Positions 1 to 9,543 of a DNA stretch of 64,000 nucleotides are shown here, piece by piece. A program made the translations under genes and the position numbers. Where the stretch lies: positions 124,001-188,000 of the forward strand of contig NZ_PDWN01000003.1 of assembly GCF_010093205.1 (NCBI RefSeq). The letters are read 5' to 3'. The notes under the pieces are model-generated. The model was given only the letters and a program-made list of their open reading frames with translations. It did no database searches and was not told the DNA's origin. Position 1 is the stretch's first letter. Every line of letters starts with the position of its first letter. The DNA is from Pseudoxanthomonas daejeonensis (GTDB lineage: Bacteria > Pseudomonadota > Gammaproteobacteria > Xanthomonadales > Xanthomonadaceae).

Positions 1-313
1 CAGCGTGCAGGCGATGGTCGCCCTGATGGACGAGGCGCAGCTGCCCGAAGCGCTGGACATCGCCCGCCACCTGCGCGCCGGCGGCATCAATACCGAAGTG
101 CAGATGGAAGCACGCAAGGTCGGCAAGCAGTTCCAGTACGCCTCGCGCGCGGGCATCCGCTTCGTCGTGCTGGCCGGCGACGACGAACTGGCCCGCGGCG
201 TGGTCGCGGTCAAGGACCTGGTCCGCGAGCAGCAGTTCGAAGTGGCGCGCTCCGAGTTGGCCGGCACGCTGCGGGTGGAACTCGAACAGACCCGCGCACT
301 CGCCGGCCGCTGA
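1..313 (+). CDS. hisS: Histidyl-tRNA synthetase, C-terminal fragment
   Basis: Only the last 103 or so codons are inside the window; the start lies to the left and the reading frame enters at base 2. The fragment has the look of the HisRS anticodon-binding domain: alternating helices and strands with '[18 protein letters not shown]' and, near the end, '[19 protein letters not shown]', the usual C-terminal pattern of class II HisRS. The enzyme charges tRNA-His in the cytoplasm. It lies 4 kb ahead of the histidine biosynthetic operon. The stop is TGA at 311-313 and the next gene starts 31 bp later on the same strand. Confidence 0.85.
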   Translation, partial: SVQAMVALMDEAQLPEALDIARHLRAGGINTEVQMEARKVGKQFQYASRAGIRFVVLAGDDELARGVVAVKDLVREQQFEVARSELAGTLRVELEQTRALAGR

Positions 314-344
314 GCCGCACGCAACGCATTACGGAACACGCACG

Positions 345-2240
345 ATGCAGACGATCCGCCTCGACGGACAATCCCTGACCCGCGACCGTCTGGTCGCGGT
401 GGCCCATGGCGCGCCAGTCGAACTGGCCCCCGGCGCGCTGGTCGCGGTGCAGCGCGCCGCCGATTTCCTCGCCGAACAGGTCCGGCGCGAGGAACCGATC
501 TACGGCGTCTCCACCGGCTTCGGCAGCAACGCCGACAAGCTGCTCGGCGCGCATCCGCTGCGCGACGCGCTGCCAGGCGCCGCGCCGTCCGGTCGTTCGC
601 TGCACGAGGAACTGCAACGCAACCTGATCGTGACCCATGCGGTGTGCGTGGGTGAACCCATGTCCGCCGACGTGGTGCGGGCGATGCTGTGCATCCGCAT
701 CAACACCCTGCTCAAGGGGCACTCCGGTATCCGCGTGCAGACGCTGCAGGCGCTCGCCGCGCTGCTCAACGCCGGGATCGTGCCGGTGGTGCCGCAGCTG
801 GGTTCGGTCGGCGCCTCCGGCGACCTGGCGCCGCTGTCGCACCTGGCGATCGTGCTGCTGGGCGGTGGCGAAGCCTTCTTCGAAGGGCAGCGGATGCCGG
901 GTGGCGAAGCATTGCAGCGGGCAGGCCTGGAGCCGGTGTCGCTTTCCTACAAGGAAGGCCTGGCGCTGAACAACGGCACTGCGCAGATGCTCGCGATGGG
1001 TGTGCTCGCACTGCACCGGCTGGAAATGATGCTGGACACGGCCGACCTCGCCGCGGCGATGACCCTGGACGCGTTTGCCGGCCGCCTGGGTGCGTTCGCG
1101 CCGGAAGTGCACGCGCTGCGCCCGCACCCGGGCCAGGTGCAGGTGGCTGGAAACCTGCGCCGGTTGCTGTCCGGTTCGACCCTGGCCGACATCGCCTACC
1201 ACTTGGTGCCGAAGTTCCGCCCGTGGCTGCCGGCCAGCTGGGATACGCCCGAATCGCAGGCTTTACGCTTCGACATCGGCTGGGACTGGGTGCCGGCCGA
1301 CCAGCGTCATGGACGCGAGAAGTTCTACCTGCGCTTCCTGCCGTTCCGTGGTGGCAAGAAGCACCAACCGCAGGACAGCTATTCGCTGCGCTGCATCCCG
1401 CAGGTGCACGGCGCGGTGCGCGACGCCGCCGCGCAGGCCGCGCGCGTGCTCGACATCGAGCTCAACGCGGTCACCGACAATCCGCTGGTGTTCCCGGAAA
1501 AGACGGACTCGACCCACGTCGAGGAACAGGTGATCTCCGCCGGCCACTTCCACGGCATGCCGCTGGCACTGGTGCTGAGCTACCTGAAGGCCGCGATCCC
1601 GACCCTGGCCTCGATCTCCGAGCGCCGCCTCAACAAGCTGGTCGATCCCGCCACCAATGATGGACTGCCCGCGTTCCTGATCGGCAACGAGGACGGCACC
1701 GAGTCGGGCCACATGATCGTGCAGTACACCGCCGCGGCGATCGTCAACGACCTGGCCAGCCGCGCGCATCCGGCCAGCGTGTTCTCGGTGCCGACCAGCG
1801 CCAATGCCGAGGATCACGTGTCGATGGGCGCCAACGAGGCGCGCCACGTGCTGTCGATGGTCGAGGACCTGGGCAAGGTGCTCGCGCTGGAGCTGTACAC
1901 GGCCGCACAGGCGCTGGACCTGCGCCGCGACATGATCAACGCGGCACGCGAGCTGGCCCGTCGTGCCGATGCGGTCGCGCTGGCAGGCAAGGTGCAGGGC
2001 GGACCGGCGTCGGACGCGCCGGGGCGCGAAGGCTTCCTCGCCGAAGTCGAATCGCTGCGCGCGCAGCTGGCGCAGGCCGATGCGTTCCATCCGGGCACGG
2101 CCGTCGCCGCGGCGCATGCGCGCATCCGCGCGACGGTGCCGTTCCTCGCGCGTGATCGCGCGCTGGACGGTGAAGTCGCCGCGATGGTGGGCCTGGTCGC
2201 TTCCGGCGCTCTGCTTCCGGCCGCGGTCGCCGCCGGCTAG
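345..2240 (+). CDS. Histidine ammonia-lyase-like enzyme with large insertion
   Basis: Member of the HAL/PAL/TAL aromatic amino-acid ammonia-lyase family, 631 residues against about 510 for a normal HutH. The MIO-forming triad Ala157-Ser158-Gly159 sits in GSVGASGDLAPLSHL. The catalytic-loop Tyr is in YGVSTGFG (about 53), and ALNNGTA and SYSLRCIPQVHG are present. In the selectivity loop (NLIVTHAV) Thr97-His98 fits the Ser-His of histidine lyases rather than His-Leu of tyrosine lyases, and AEDHVSM keeps the HAL glutamate. The extra length is mainly residues about 284-342, rich in Trp, Phe, Arg and Lys, between the core helices, plus a longer C-terminus (540-630). No hut genes (hutU, hutI, hutG) are nearby; hisS precedes it and the his operon lies beyond the next gene. 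Histidine is the best-guess substrate; another aromatic or modified histidine is possible. Confidence 0.75.
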   Translation: MQTIRLDGQSLTRDRLVAVAHGAPVELAPGALVAVQRAADFLAEQVRREEPIYGVSTGFGSNADKLLGAHPLRDALPGAAPSGRSLHEELQRNLIVTHAVCVGEPMSADVVRAMLCIRINTLLKGHSGIRVQTLQALAALLNAGIVPVVPQLGSVGASGDLAPLSHLAIVLLGGGEAFFEGQRMPGGEALQRAGLEPVSLSYKEGLALNNGTAQMLAMGVLALHRLEMMLDTADLAAAMTLDAFAGRLGAFAPEVHALRPHPGQVQVAGNLRRLLSGSTLADIAYHLVPKFRPWLPASWDTPESQALRFDIGWDWVPADQRHGREKFYLRFLPFRGGKKHQPQDSYSLRCIPQVHGAVRDAAAQAARVLDIELNAVTDNPLVFPEKTDSTHVEEQVISAGHFHGMPLALVLSYLKAAIPTLASISERRLNKLVDPATNDGLPAFLIGNEDGTESGHMIVQYTAAAIVNDLASRAHPASVFSVPTSANAEDHVSMGANEARHVLSMVEDLGKVLALELYTAAQALDLRRDMINAARELARRADAVALAGKVQGGPASDAPGREGFLAEVESLRAQLAQADAFHPGTAVAAAHARIRATVPFLARDRALDGEVAAMVGLVASGALLPAAVAAG

Positions 2241-4079
2241 CTAGGATCCGGCGACCCGGACCTGGTCGCGACCGCCGGACTTGGCCGCATACAGGGCGTT
2301 GTCGACCACCTGCAGCGCCATGTCGGTCGCCGCGTCTTCGTGTTCGACCCCGGTATCGACCGCGTGCACGCCGATGCTGGCGGTCACCGTCACAGTCGGG
2401 CCGCGGGTGCGGATCGGTTCCTCGCGCAGGCGCGTGCACACTTCCTCGGCCAGCTCGCGCGCATGGAAGATGTCGATGCCGGGCAGGGCGGCGATGAATT
2501 CCTCGCCGCCGTAGCGCGCCACCAGCGCGCCGTGCGGCCGCAGGATGCTCTCGACGACGCGGGCGCAACGGCGCAGGCAATCGTCACCGACCAGGTGGCC
2601 GTGGCGGTCGTTGATCGCCTTGAAGTGGTCCAGGTCGACCATCAGCAGCGACAGCGGCTGGCCCTGGGTGCGCGCGGCCTCGAGCAGCGACTCGAAGCGT
2701 TCGCGGAACCAGCCGCGGTTGTACAGGCCGGTCAGCGCGTCGTGGCGGCTGGCCTCGCGCAGGCGCGAGTGCGCCGTCTCCAGTTGTTCCAGTGCGGTGC
2801 GCAGTTCGCTGGTGCGCTCCAGCACCTGCGATTCCAGCTGCAGCTTGGCCCGGCGAACGATCCGTTCGTTCTCGTTGCGCAGCGCTGCGTAGCGGTAGCT
2901 CAGCGCGATGGAAAGCAGCAGCATTTCCAGCGCCGAGCCGATCTGCACGCCGTACACGGTCAGGAACGACTTGGGCAGCAGGCCGAAAGCCAGCGCGGTG
3001 AACATGCCGGTACCGAGCAGGAACATGCTCCAGGCCGCCAGGAACAGCCGCGCCGAACGGTCGCCCCGACGCACCGACACGAAGGTCACGGTCAGGATCC
3101 AGGCGATGCTGAGGAATACCGATGCGGCGGCCACGGGCGTGGCGATGCGGTATGGCAGCCAGAACGAAGCCACGCCCAGCACGACGTAGAAGGCGATGCA
3201 CGCCAGCGAGACGATGTTGCCCACCGGCCACATCGTGGGCAGGCGCAGGAATACGCGGGCGAACTGCTGCATGCCGATCTGCGCCAGGCAGATCGACAAC
3301 GGCACCGACAGGTCGGCCAGCCACGGTGAATCGGGCCACAGGTATTCGAAGCCCAGGCCGTTGAGCGTCATCAGCACCAGGCCGAACGCGCTCAGGTGGA
3401 ACAGGTACCAGAAGTAGCTCGAATCACGCAGTGCCAGCCACAGCACCAGGTTGTAGAAGAACAGCGCGATCAGGATGCCGTAATACAGGCCGATGCCGAA
3501 CTGCGCGTCGCGGGAGATCTCGATGAAAGCCGCGGGGGTATGCAGGGTCAGCGGCACCTGCATCGAGCTCTGGCTCTGCACCCGCAGCAGCACGTCCACG
3601 CGATCGCCGGGCGGCAGGTCGAGCATGAAGTTCGGGTAGCGGTAGCTGACGCTGCGCACATCGAACGGCAGGTGGTCGCCGCCGGCGTGATGGACCACCC
3701 GCCCATCCGCGTAGCGCAGGTAGAGGTCCAGGCGGTCGCTGAGCGGATAGTCCTGCACCAGCAGCCACTGTGGCTGCGTCGCGTCGCGGTTCTCCAGCCC
3801 CACATGGAACCAGTAGGCGCCCTGCTGGAAGCCGAAGGCAGCGCCGCTGCCGGGGAGGGCGGCGAAGCCCCCGTTTTCCACGCTTGCCCATGCCTGGGCG
3901 GAGTCCATCTCGCCCGATTCGTCGTGCAGGTAGCGGGTGTGCGCTCCGAGGTCCAACTGCGGCTGGCTGGCGTCCAGGCGCAACGGCGCCTGCCCGTATG
4001 CCGGCAGGCCCTGGGCAAAGCATAGGGCCAGGCCCAGGAGCACCCGACCCCAGCATCTGGCGAATGTCCGCAACTCCAT
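2241..4079 (-). CDS. Membrane diguanylate cyclase, 7TMR-DISM plus GGDEF
   Basis: A 612-residue protein. It has an N-terminal signal peptide, a periplasmic 7TMR-DISM extracellular domain (about 30-180), seven membrane helices (about 190-400), a coiled-coil linker (about 405-440) and a C-terminal GGDEF domain. The active-site motif is GGEEF, starting at residue 524, preceded by VARY, so it should make cyclic di-GMP from GTP. The product-inhibition I-site (RxxD, four residues ending six before the motif) is absent: the positions read Pro-His-Gly-Ala. The start ATG at 4079 follows a GGGGGA ribosome site. It is divergent from the his operon and convergent with the ammonia-lyase, whose stop codon touches its own. 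The external signal is unknown; DISM domains often bind carbohydrate-like ligands. Confidence 0.88.
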   Translation of the reverse strand: MELRTFARCWGRVLLGLALCFAQGLPAYGQAPLRLDASQPQLDLGAHTRYLHDESGEMDSAQAWASVENGGFAALPGSGAAFGFQQGAYWFHVGLENRDATQPQWLLVQDYPLSDRLDLYLRYADGRVVHHAGGDHLPFDVRSVSYRYPNFMLDLPPGDRVDVLLRVQSQSSMQVPLTLHTPAAFIEISRDAQFGIGLYYGILIALFFYNLVLWLALRDSSYFWYLFHLSAFGLVLMTLNGLGFEYLWPDSPWLADLSVPLSICLAQIGMQQFARVFLRLPTMWPVGNIVSLACIAFYVVLGVASFWLPYRIATPVAAASVFLSIAWILTVTFVSVRRGDRSARLFLAAWSMFLLGTGMFTALAFGLLPKSFLTVYGVQIGSALEMLLLSIALSYRYAALRNENERIVRRAKLQLESQVLERTSELRTALEQLETAHSRLREASRHDALTGLYNRGWFRERFESLLEAARTQGQPLSLLMVDLDHFKAINDRHGHLVGDDCLRRCARVVESILRPHGALVARYGGEEFIAALPGIDIFHARELAEEVCTRLREEPIRTRGPTVTVTASIGVHAVDTGVEHEDAATDMALQVVDNALYAAKSGGRDQVRVAGS

Positions 4080-4144
4080 GCGTCCCCCGGGAAGGCCCGC
4101 CCCAGCCGCCGGTCTGGCGGTGAGGCAGTGTAACGGCGGCGGGC

Positions 4145-4174
4145 TTGACCGGGCACGGGGCAGGCTGGTCTAAT
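4145..4174 (+). promoter_or_regulatory. Sigma70 promoter of the histidine operon
   Basis: A -35 box TTGACC (4145-4150) and an extended -10 (TGG then TCTAAT, 4169-4174) are separated by 18 bp. TCTAAT matches the consensus at five of six positions. Transcription should begin near 4181, inside the inverted repeat described next, giving a leader of about 22 nt that carries no obvious Shine-Dalgarno sequence before the ATG at 4203. Confidence 0.6.
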
Positions 4175-4195
4175 GTATTAACGCATTAATACATT
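4172..4195. promoter_or_regulatory. Inverted-repeat operator, probable HisR/TrpR-like site
   Basis: A perfect 10-bp inverted repeat: left arm AATGTATTAA (4172-4181), spacer CGCA, right arm TTAATACATT (4186-4195). It is strikingly AT-rich in a very GC-rich region. It overlaps the -10 box and the predicted transcription start of the his operon and ends 7 bp before the ATG of the TrpR-like regulator that is the first gene of the operon. This is the layout of an autoregulatory repressor site. That the neighbouring regulator binds it is an inference. Confidence 0.7.
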
Positions 4196-4202
4196 GATTC
4201 CC

Positions 4203-4532
4203 ATGAAGCGGCGAACACAGGAACACGGTGACGACACCGAGGGAAGGCTCGGGGCCTTGGCGCGGGCGCTGGCCGGGCTGGACGACGCGGAGGCGGTCAG
4301 TGCTTTCCTGCAGGACCTGTGCACTCCGGCCGAGCTCGAAGCGATGACCGATCGCTGGCGGGTGGTGCCCCTCCTGCAGCAGGGCATGCCGTACCGCGAA
4401 ATCCACGACCTGACCCAGGTCAGCGTCACCACCATCGGCCGGGTCGCGCGCACGCTGGAGCGCGGCGCCGGCGGCTATTCCCTGGCTTCGATGCCCCAAG
4501 CCCGCGCCGCCTGCGCGAAGGACACGCCATGA
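4203..4532 (+). CDS. hisR: TrpR/YerC-family regulator, likely histidine repressor
   Basis: A small 109-residue all-helical DNA-binding protein of the Trp-repressor superfamily (YerC/YecD type). The family pattern is visible: [17 protein letters not shown] followed by [32 protein letters not shown], the helix-turn-helix being about residues 60-85. TrpR-like HisR proteins have been predicted as regulators of histidine genes. Here the gene is the first cistron of the his operon, overlapping hisG by four bases (ATGA), and the palindrome just upstream is a natural target. The start chosen is ATG 4203; an in-frame TTG at 4194 falls inside the operator and is unlikely. No Shine-Dalgarno sequence is seen. 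Whether histidine is the co-repressor is not shown by sequence. Confidence 0.8.
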   Translation: MKRRTQEHGDDTEGRLGALARALAGLDDAEAVSAFLQDLCTPAELEAMTDRWRVVPLLQQGMPYREIHDLTQVSVTTIGRVARTLERGAGGYSLASMPQARAACAKDTP

Positions 4533-5440
4533 CTCCCCCCCTGGCCACCGCTCCACGCGACCGGCTGCGCATCGCGATCCAGAAGAGCGGCCGCCTGGCC
4601 GAGCCGGCGCGTTCGCTGTTGGCAGCCTGCGGTCTTAGCTGGCGCGAGAGCCGCGACAAGCTGTTCTGCTACGGCGAGTCGCTGCCGGTGGACCTGCTCC
4701 TGGTGCGCGACGACGACATCCCCGGCCTGATCGCCGACGGCGTCTGCGACCTGGGCGTGGTCGGGCGCAACGAACTGGAGGAGCAGGCGGGCGAACGTGC
4801 CCGCAACGGCCTCGCGCCGGCCTACCGCGCATTGCGCGGGCTGGGTTTCGGCCAGTGCCGGTTGATGCTGGCGGTGCCGGAGGAATGGGAATGGACCGGT
4901 CCGGCCCAGCTGCAGGGCCTGCGCATCGCCACCAGCTATCCGGCGATCCTTGCCGGCTGGCTGGAACGGCAGGGCATCGACGCCCAGGTGGTGGAGCTGT
5001 CCGGTTCGGTCGAGATCGCGCCGCGGCTGGGAACGGCCGACCTGATCTGCGACCTGGTGTCCAGCGGCGGCACGCTCGCCGCCAACCACCTGAAGCCGGT
5101 CGAGAACCTGCTCGACAGCGAGGCGGTACTGGCCGGTCCGGCCTCGGGTTTCGACGATGCCCGCGTCGGCCTGGCGCAGATGCTGCTGCGCCGTGTCGAC
5201 GGGGTGCTCCAGCTCAAGGACCGCAAGCTGCTGATGTTCAGCGCCGAACGCGATTCGCTGCCGGCGCTGGAGCGCCTGCTGCAGGACGCGGGGCCCCTGG
5301 TACAGCTGCCCGGCGGCAACGGCGTGCTGTCGTTGCAGACGATGTGCGAAGGCGCGGTCAGCTGGCAGCAGATGGAAGAACTCGAGCGCGCAGGCGCGCG
5401 TGGCCTGATGGTGCTGGCGGTGGAGAGGTCGCTGGCATGA
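4529..5440 (+). CDS. hisG: ATP phosphoribosyltransferase, long form
   Basis: Catalyses the first and committed step of histidine biosynthesis, ATP plus PRPP to phosphoribosyl-ATP. At 303 residues it is the long form, with an N-terminal catalytic region ([15 protein letters not shown] near the start; [18 protein letters not shown] in the PRPP loop region) and a C-terminal ACT-like regulatory domain, so it needs no HisZ and is expected to be feedback-inhibited by histidine. The start ATG at 4529 overlaps the stop of the hisR-like gene, and its own stop overlaps hisD (ATGA), indicating translational coupling. Confidence 0.95.
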   Translation: MTPPLATAPRDRLRIAIQKSGRLAEPARSLLAACGLSWRESRDKLFCYGESLPVDLLLVRDDDIPGLIADGVCDLGVVGRNELEEQAGERARNGLAPAYRALRGLGFGQCRLMLAVPEEWEWTGPAQLQGLRIATSYPAILAGWLERQGIDAQVVELSGSVEIAPRLGTADLICDLVSSGGTLAANHLKPVENLLDSEAVLAGPASGFDDARVGLAQMLLRRVDGVLQLKDRKLLMFSAERDSLPALERLLQDAGPLVQLPGGNGVLSLQTMCEGAVSWQQMEELERAGARGLMVLAVERSLA

Positions 5441-6786
5441 GCGCCACCGCTTCCACGGATTCCATCGGGACCGGCAGCGCTCCTGCCTGGAATCGGCTGC
5501 AGTGGTCGACGCTGGACGCGTCGCAGCGCGATCGCGCGCTGACCCGTCCGGCGCAGGTCGTGGCCGAGGCCACGCGCGGTGCCGTATCCGAAGTGCTCGA
5601 CGCCGTGCGCCAGCGTGGCGATGGGGCGCTGCGCGAATTCACCGCGCGCTTCGACAGGGTCGAACTGGATCGCTTCGAGGTTTCGGCCGGGGAGTTCGCT
5701 GCCGCCGAAGCGGTGGTGCCGGTGGAGCTGCGCCAGGCCATGCTCGACGCCAAGTCGCGGATCGAGGCCTTCCACCGCGCCGGCATGGCCTCGGCTTATG
5801 CGATCGAAACCGCGCCCGGCGTGGTCTGCGAACGCATGATCAGGCCGGTGCCACGGGTAGGTCTGTACGTGCCCGCCGGCAGCGCACCCTTGCCCTCGAC
5901 GGCGCTGATGCTGTGCGTGCCGGCCGCATTGGCGGGTTGCCGGCAGGTGGTGCTGTGCACGCCGCCGCGGACGGACGGGACGGCCGATCCGGCGGTGCTG
6001 GTGGCGGCGAAACTGTGCGGCGTCGGTTCCGTGTTCAAGCTCGGCGGCGCCCAGGCGATCGCCGCGCTGGCCTTCGGTACCGAAAGCGTGCCAAGGGTCG
6101 ACAAGATCTTCGGACCGGGCAACAGTTACGTGGACGAAGCCAAGCGCCAGGTCGCGCAGTCCGGCGCGGCGGCGATCGACATGCCAGCCGGCCCATCGGA
6201 AGTGCTGGTGATCGCCGATGCAGGCGCCGATGCGGGTTTCGTTGCCGCGGACCTGCTGTCGCAGGCCGAGCACGGGCCCGATTCGCAGGTGCTGCTGCTG
6301 TCCGACAGTGCCGCTTTCATCGACCAGGTGGAGGCCAGGCTGGTGGAGCAGCTGGCGGCGTTGCCGCGTGCGGCGATCGCGGCCAGGGCGTTGTCGGCTT
6401 CGCGCCTGGTGCTGGTGGATTCGCTGGAGGAAGCTTTCTCGATCAGCAACACCTACGCGCCCGAGCACCTGATCCTGGCCCTGCGCGAACCGCGCGCGTG
6501 GCTGGAGCGGGTCGAGGCCGCCGGTTCGGTGTTCCTGGGCGACTGGACCCCCGAGGCGCTGGGCGACTACTGCAGCGGTACCAACCACGTGCTGCCGACG
6601 AGCGGCGCGGCGCGTGCATGGAGCGGGGTCAGCGTGGCCAGCTTCCAGAATTTCGTCAGCGTGCAGGCGGCCACGCCCGAAGGAATCGCCGGGATCGGCA
6701 ATTGCGCGGTCACGATGGCGCGCGCCGAGCAGCTCGATGCGCACGCCAATGCGGTCGTCCTGCGCCTGAAGGCGGTGGCCGCATGA
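5437..6786 (+). CDS. hisD: Histidinol dehydrogenase
   Basis: The 449-residue zinc enzyme performs the last two steps of the pathway, histidinol to histidinal to histidine, with NAD. Family signatures are clear: [51 protein letters not shown] (a zinc and catalytic region), NTYAPEHL and the C-terminal SGTNHVLPT. It starts at ATG 5437 within the hisG stop and ends overlapping hisC by four bases. It is slightly longer than the E. coli protein (434) because of a poorly conserved N-terminal extension (about residues 1-20). Confidence 0.96.
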   Translation: MSATASTDSIGTGSAPAWNRLQWSTLDASQRDRALTRPAQVVAEATRGAVSEVLDAVRQRGDGALREFTARFDRVELDRFEVSAGEFAAAEAVVPVELRQAMLDAKSRIEAFHRAGMASAYAIETAPGVVCERMIRPVPRVGLYVPAGSAPLPSTALMLCVPAALAGCRQVVLCTPPRTDGTADPAVLVAAKLCGVGSVFKLGGAQAIAALAFGTESVPRVDKIFGPGNSYVDEAKRQVAQSGAAAIDMPAGPSEVLVIADAGADAGFVAADLLSQAEHGPDSQVLLLSDSAAFIDQVEARLVEQLAALPRAAIAARALSASRLVLVDSLEEAFSISNTYAPEHLILALREPRAWLERVEAAGSVFLGDWTPEALGDYCSGTNHVLPTSGAARAWSGVSVASFQNFVSVQAATPEGIAGIGNCAVTMARAEQLDAHANAVVLRLKAVAA

Positions 6787-7877
6787 GCGCCGATGACAAC
6801 AGCTTGTTGCAGCTGGTCCGCGAGGACCTGCGTGGCTTCGGCGGCTACGCTTCGGCGCGCACGCACGACCTGCGCGGCGAGGTCTGGCTCAACGCCAACG
6901 AAAGCCCTTGGGCCAATCCCGCCGACGCGGGCGGCGGCAGCCGTCGCTATCCCGATCCGCAACCGCCGGCGCTGCGTGATGCGCTGGCTCGCCTTTACGC
7001 CTGCGATCCGTCACGGCTGCTGATCGGCCGTGGCAGCGACGAGGCGATCGACCTGCTCGTGCGCGTGCTGTGCGTGCCGGGTCGTGATGCGGTCGTGGTG
7101 ACGCCGCCGGTGTTCGGCATGTATGCGGTGAGCGCACGCCTGCAGGGCGCGCCGCTGCTGGAAGTGCCGCTGGTCGAGGGCGAATCCGGCTTCGGCGTGG
7201 ATCTGGAGGCGGTCGCGCGCGCGGCGGAGCAGGGCGCGGCAAAGCTGGTGTTCCTGTGCTCGCCTTCCAACCCGACCGGCGCCAGCGTGCCGCTCGACGG
7301 CATCGCCGCACTGGCTCGGCGCCTGCATGGCCGTGCGCTGGTGGTGGTGGACGAGGCCTACGGCGAGTTCTCCGACCAGCCTTCTGCGACGACGCTGATG
7401 GCCACGCATCCGAACGTGGCGGTGCTGCGCACCCTGTCCAAGGCGCACGCGCTGGCGGCCGCACGGATCGGCGTGCTGATCGCCCACCCAGCACTGGTCC
7501 GCGTCCTGCGCGCCTGCCAGGCGCCGTATCCGGTGCCGGCGCCGTGCGCCGAGCTCGCCGCAGCCGCCCTGTCGGAAGAAGCGCTGGCGCGCACCGCCGC
7601 GCGCGTGGATCAGGTCCGCAGCGAGCGCGTGCGCCTGCAACGCGCGCTGGCCACCCTGGCCGGCGTGGTCCGCGTGCATCCCTCTGACGGCAACTACCTG
7701 CTGGTCCGCTTCGCCGATGCCGATGCGGCCTTCGCCCGCCTGCTGGCGGCCGGCGTGGTCGTGCGCGACCAGCGCGCCGCGCCGCAACTGCCCGATGCGC
7801 TGCGCATCACCATCGGTACCCCCGAACAGAACGACCGCGTGCTGGCCGCGCTGGATGCCAAGGAAGCCGCTGCATGA
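6783..7877 (+). CDS. hisC: Histidinol-phosphate aminotransferase
   Basis: PLP-dependent class II aminotransferase of 364 residues that converts imidazole-acetol phosphate and glutamate to histidinol phosphate. Visible landmarks are the substrate loop [11 protein letters not shown], the PLP-binding [28 protein letters not shown] (the Asp and Tyr contacting PLP) and the Schiff-base lysine in [14 protein letters not shown]. It overlaps hisD and hisB by four bases each (ATGA). Confidence 0.95.
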   Translation: MSADDNSLLQLVREDLRGFGGYASARTHDLRGEVWLNANESPWANPADAGGGSRRYPDPQPPALRDALARLYACDPSRLLIGRGSDEAIDLLVRVLCVPGRDAVVVTPPVFGMYAVSARLQGAPLLEVPLVEGESGFGVDLEAVARAAEQGAAKLVFLCSPSNPTGASVPLDGIAALARRLHGRALVVVDEAYGEFSDQPSATTLMATHPNVAVLRTLSKAHALAAARIGVLIAHPALVRVLRACQAPYPVPAPCAELAAAALSEEALARTAARVDQVRSERVRLQRALATLAGVVRVHPSDGNYLLVRFADADAAFARLLAAGVVVRDQRAAPQLPDALRITIGTPEQNDRVLAALDAKEAAA

Positions 7878-8947
7878 CCCCGATCCTGTTCATCGACCGT
7901 GACGGCACCCTGATCGAGGAACCGGCGGATTTCCAGATCGATGCCTACGAGAAGCTGCGCTTCGTGCAGGGAGTGATCCCCGCGCTGCTGAAGCTGCGCG
8001 ACGCCGGCTGGCGGTTCGTGATGGTGTCCAACCAGGATGGCCTGGGCAGCGAGGGGTATCCGCAGTCCAGCTTCGACGGTCCGCACAACCTGATGATGCA
8101 GGTGTTCGAAAGCCAGGGCATCGTGTTCCGCGACGTGCTGATCGACGCCAGCTGGCCGCACGAGAACAAGCCCACCCGCAAGCCGGGCATCGGCCTGGTC
8201 CTGCCATACATCCAGGATCGCGGCATCGACTGGAAGCGTTCGGCCATGGTCGGCGACCGCCCCACCGACAACCAGTTCGCGGAAAACCTCGGCATCCGTG
8301 CCTTCCAGCTGCGGACCACGCAGTTCGGCGGTGAGTGGGACTGGGCCGGGATCGCGCACGAGCTGGCCGACGCGCCGCGCCGCGCGGTCGTGCAGCGGAA
8401 TACGAAGGAGACCCGGATCCGGGTCGAGGTCGACCTGGACCGCGTCGCCGAACCGGAAATCCACACCGGGCTGCCGTTCTACGACCACATGCTCGAACAG
8501 ATCGGCAAGCACGGAGGTTTCGAACTGAAGATCCGGGCCGAAGGCGACCTGCACATCGATGAGCACCACACCATCGAGGACACCGCCCTGGCCCTGGGCC
8601 AGGCGCTGCGCGAGGCGCTGGGCGACAAGCGCGGCATCGGCCGCTATGGCTTCACCCTGCCGATGGACGAGACCCATGCCAGCGCGGCACTGGATTTCAG
8701 CGGGCGGCCGTACCTGGTCTACGAAGGCCAGTTCAAGCGCGAGCGGGTGGGCGACATGCCGACCGAGCTGGTGCCGCACTTCTTCCGCTCGCTGTGCGAT
8801 GCCTCGGGCATGAACCTGCACATCGCCGTGACCGGCGACAACGACCACCACAAGGTCGAAGCCAGCTTCAAGGCGCTGGCGCGCGCGCTGCGGCAAGCCA
8901 TCCGCCGCGAGGGCGCCGAGCTGCCCTCGACCAAGGGAGCGCTGTGA
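7874..8947 (+). CDS. hisB: Bifunctional histidinol phosphatase / imidazoleglycerol-phosphate dehydratase
   Basis: A fused 357-residue protein of the enterobacterial type. Residues 1-165 are a HAD-family histidinol-phosphatase: [11 protein letters not shown] carries the nucleophile Asp8 and Asp10, and KPTRKPGIG and [10 protein letters not shown] are later HAD motifs. From about 168 follows imidazoleglycerol-phosphate dehydratase with its metal-binding histidine clusters ([62 protein letters not shown]). It covers steps 6 and 8 of the pathway. The start overlaps hisC by four bases and the stop shares one base with hisH. Confidence 0.96.
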   Translation: MTPILFIDRDGTLIEEPADFQIDAYEKLRFVQGVIPALLKLRDAGWRFVMVSNQDGLGSEGYPQSSFDGPHNLMMQVFESQGIVFRDVLIDASWPHENKPTRKPGIGLVLPYIQDRGIDWKRSAMVGDRPTDNQFAENLGIRAFQLRTTQFGGEWDWAGIAHELADAPRRAVVQRNTKETRIRVEVDLDRVAEPEIHTGLPFYDHMLEQIGKHGGFELKIRAEGDLHIDEHHTIEDTALALGQALREALGDKRGIGRYGFTLPMDETHASAALDFSGRPYLVYEGQFKRERVGDMPTELVPHFFRSLCDASGMNLHIAVTGDNDHHKVEASFKALARALRQAIRREGAELPSTKGAL

Positions 8948-9543
8948 TGCGCGTGGCCCTGGTCGATGCCGGCGGTGCGAACCTGGGCTCGGTCCGTTAT
9001 GCGTTGAACCGGCTGGGAATCGAACCCGAGGTCACCGTCGATGCCGAGGCGATCCGCGCCGCCGACCGGGTGGTGCTGCCCGGCGTGAGCACCGCGGCGC
9101 AGGTGATGGGGCGGTTGCATGCGCTGGACCTGGTGCAGGTGCTGCGCGGCCTGGAGGCACCGCTGCTGGGCGTATGCGTGGGCATGCAGCTGCTGTACGA
9201 GCGTTCGGAGGAAGGTGGGGTCGAGTGCCTGGGCCTGCTGCCGGGCGTGGTCCGCAAGCTGCCGCTGGCGCCGGGTATCCGGGTGCCGCACATGGGCTGG
9301 AACGGGCTGCGCACGATGCGCGGGTCGGCGCTGCTGGACGGCGTCGCCGAAGGCGCCAGCGCCTATTTCGTCCACAGTTATGCGGCACCGATCACAGCCG
9401 ACACCGTGGCGGCCACCGATCATGGGAGCCTGTTCTCGTCAGTGGTCCAGCGCGGCCGCCTGTGCGGCGCGCAGTTCCACCCTGAACGCTCGGCCGCGAC
9501 CGGCGCGCGCATCCTCCGCAACTTCGTCGAGATGGATTTCTGA
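8947..9543 (+). CDS. hisH: Imidazole glycerol phosphate synthase, glutaminase subunit
   Basis: Class I glutamine amidotransferase of 198 residues. It supplies ammonia to HisF. The catalytic cysteine is Cys77 in [11 protein letters not shown], and the His-Glu of the triad are in AQFHPERS near the C-terminus. [12 protein letters not shown] corresponds to the oxyanion-strand region; the loop is shorter in Gly than usual. The start codon ATG at 8947 shares its A with the hisB stop, and its stop TGA shares the A with the hisA start, so hisB-hisH-hisA form a tightly coupled set. Confidence 0.94.
   Translation: MRVALVDAGGANLGSVRYALNRLGIEPEVTVDAEAIRAADRVVLPGVSTAAQVMGRLHALDLVQVLRGLEAPLLGVCVGMQLLYERSEEGGVECLGLLPGVVRKLPLAPGIRVPHMGWNGLRTMRGSALLDGVAEGASAYFVHSYAAPITADTVAATDHGSLFSSVVQRGRLCGAQFHPERSAATGARILRNFVEMDF

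Noticed and set aside
4181-4203. Histidine attenuator with a His-rich leader peptide
   Set aside because: The leader is about 22 nt with no short open frame and no run of His codons; a repressor site is present instead.
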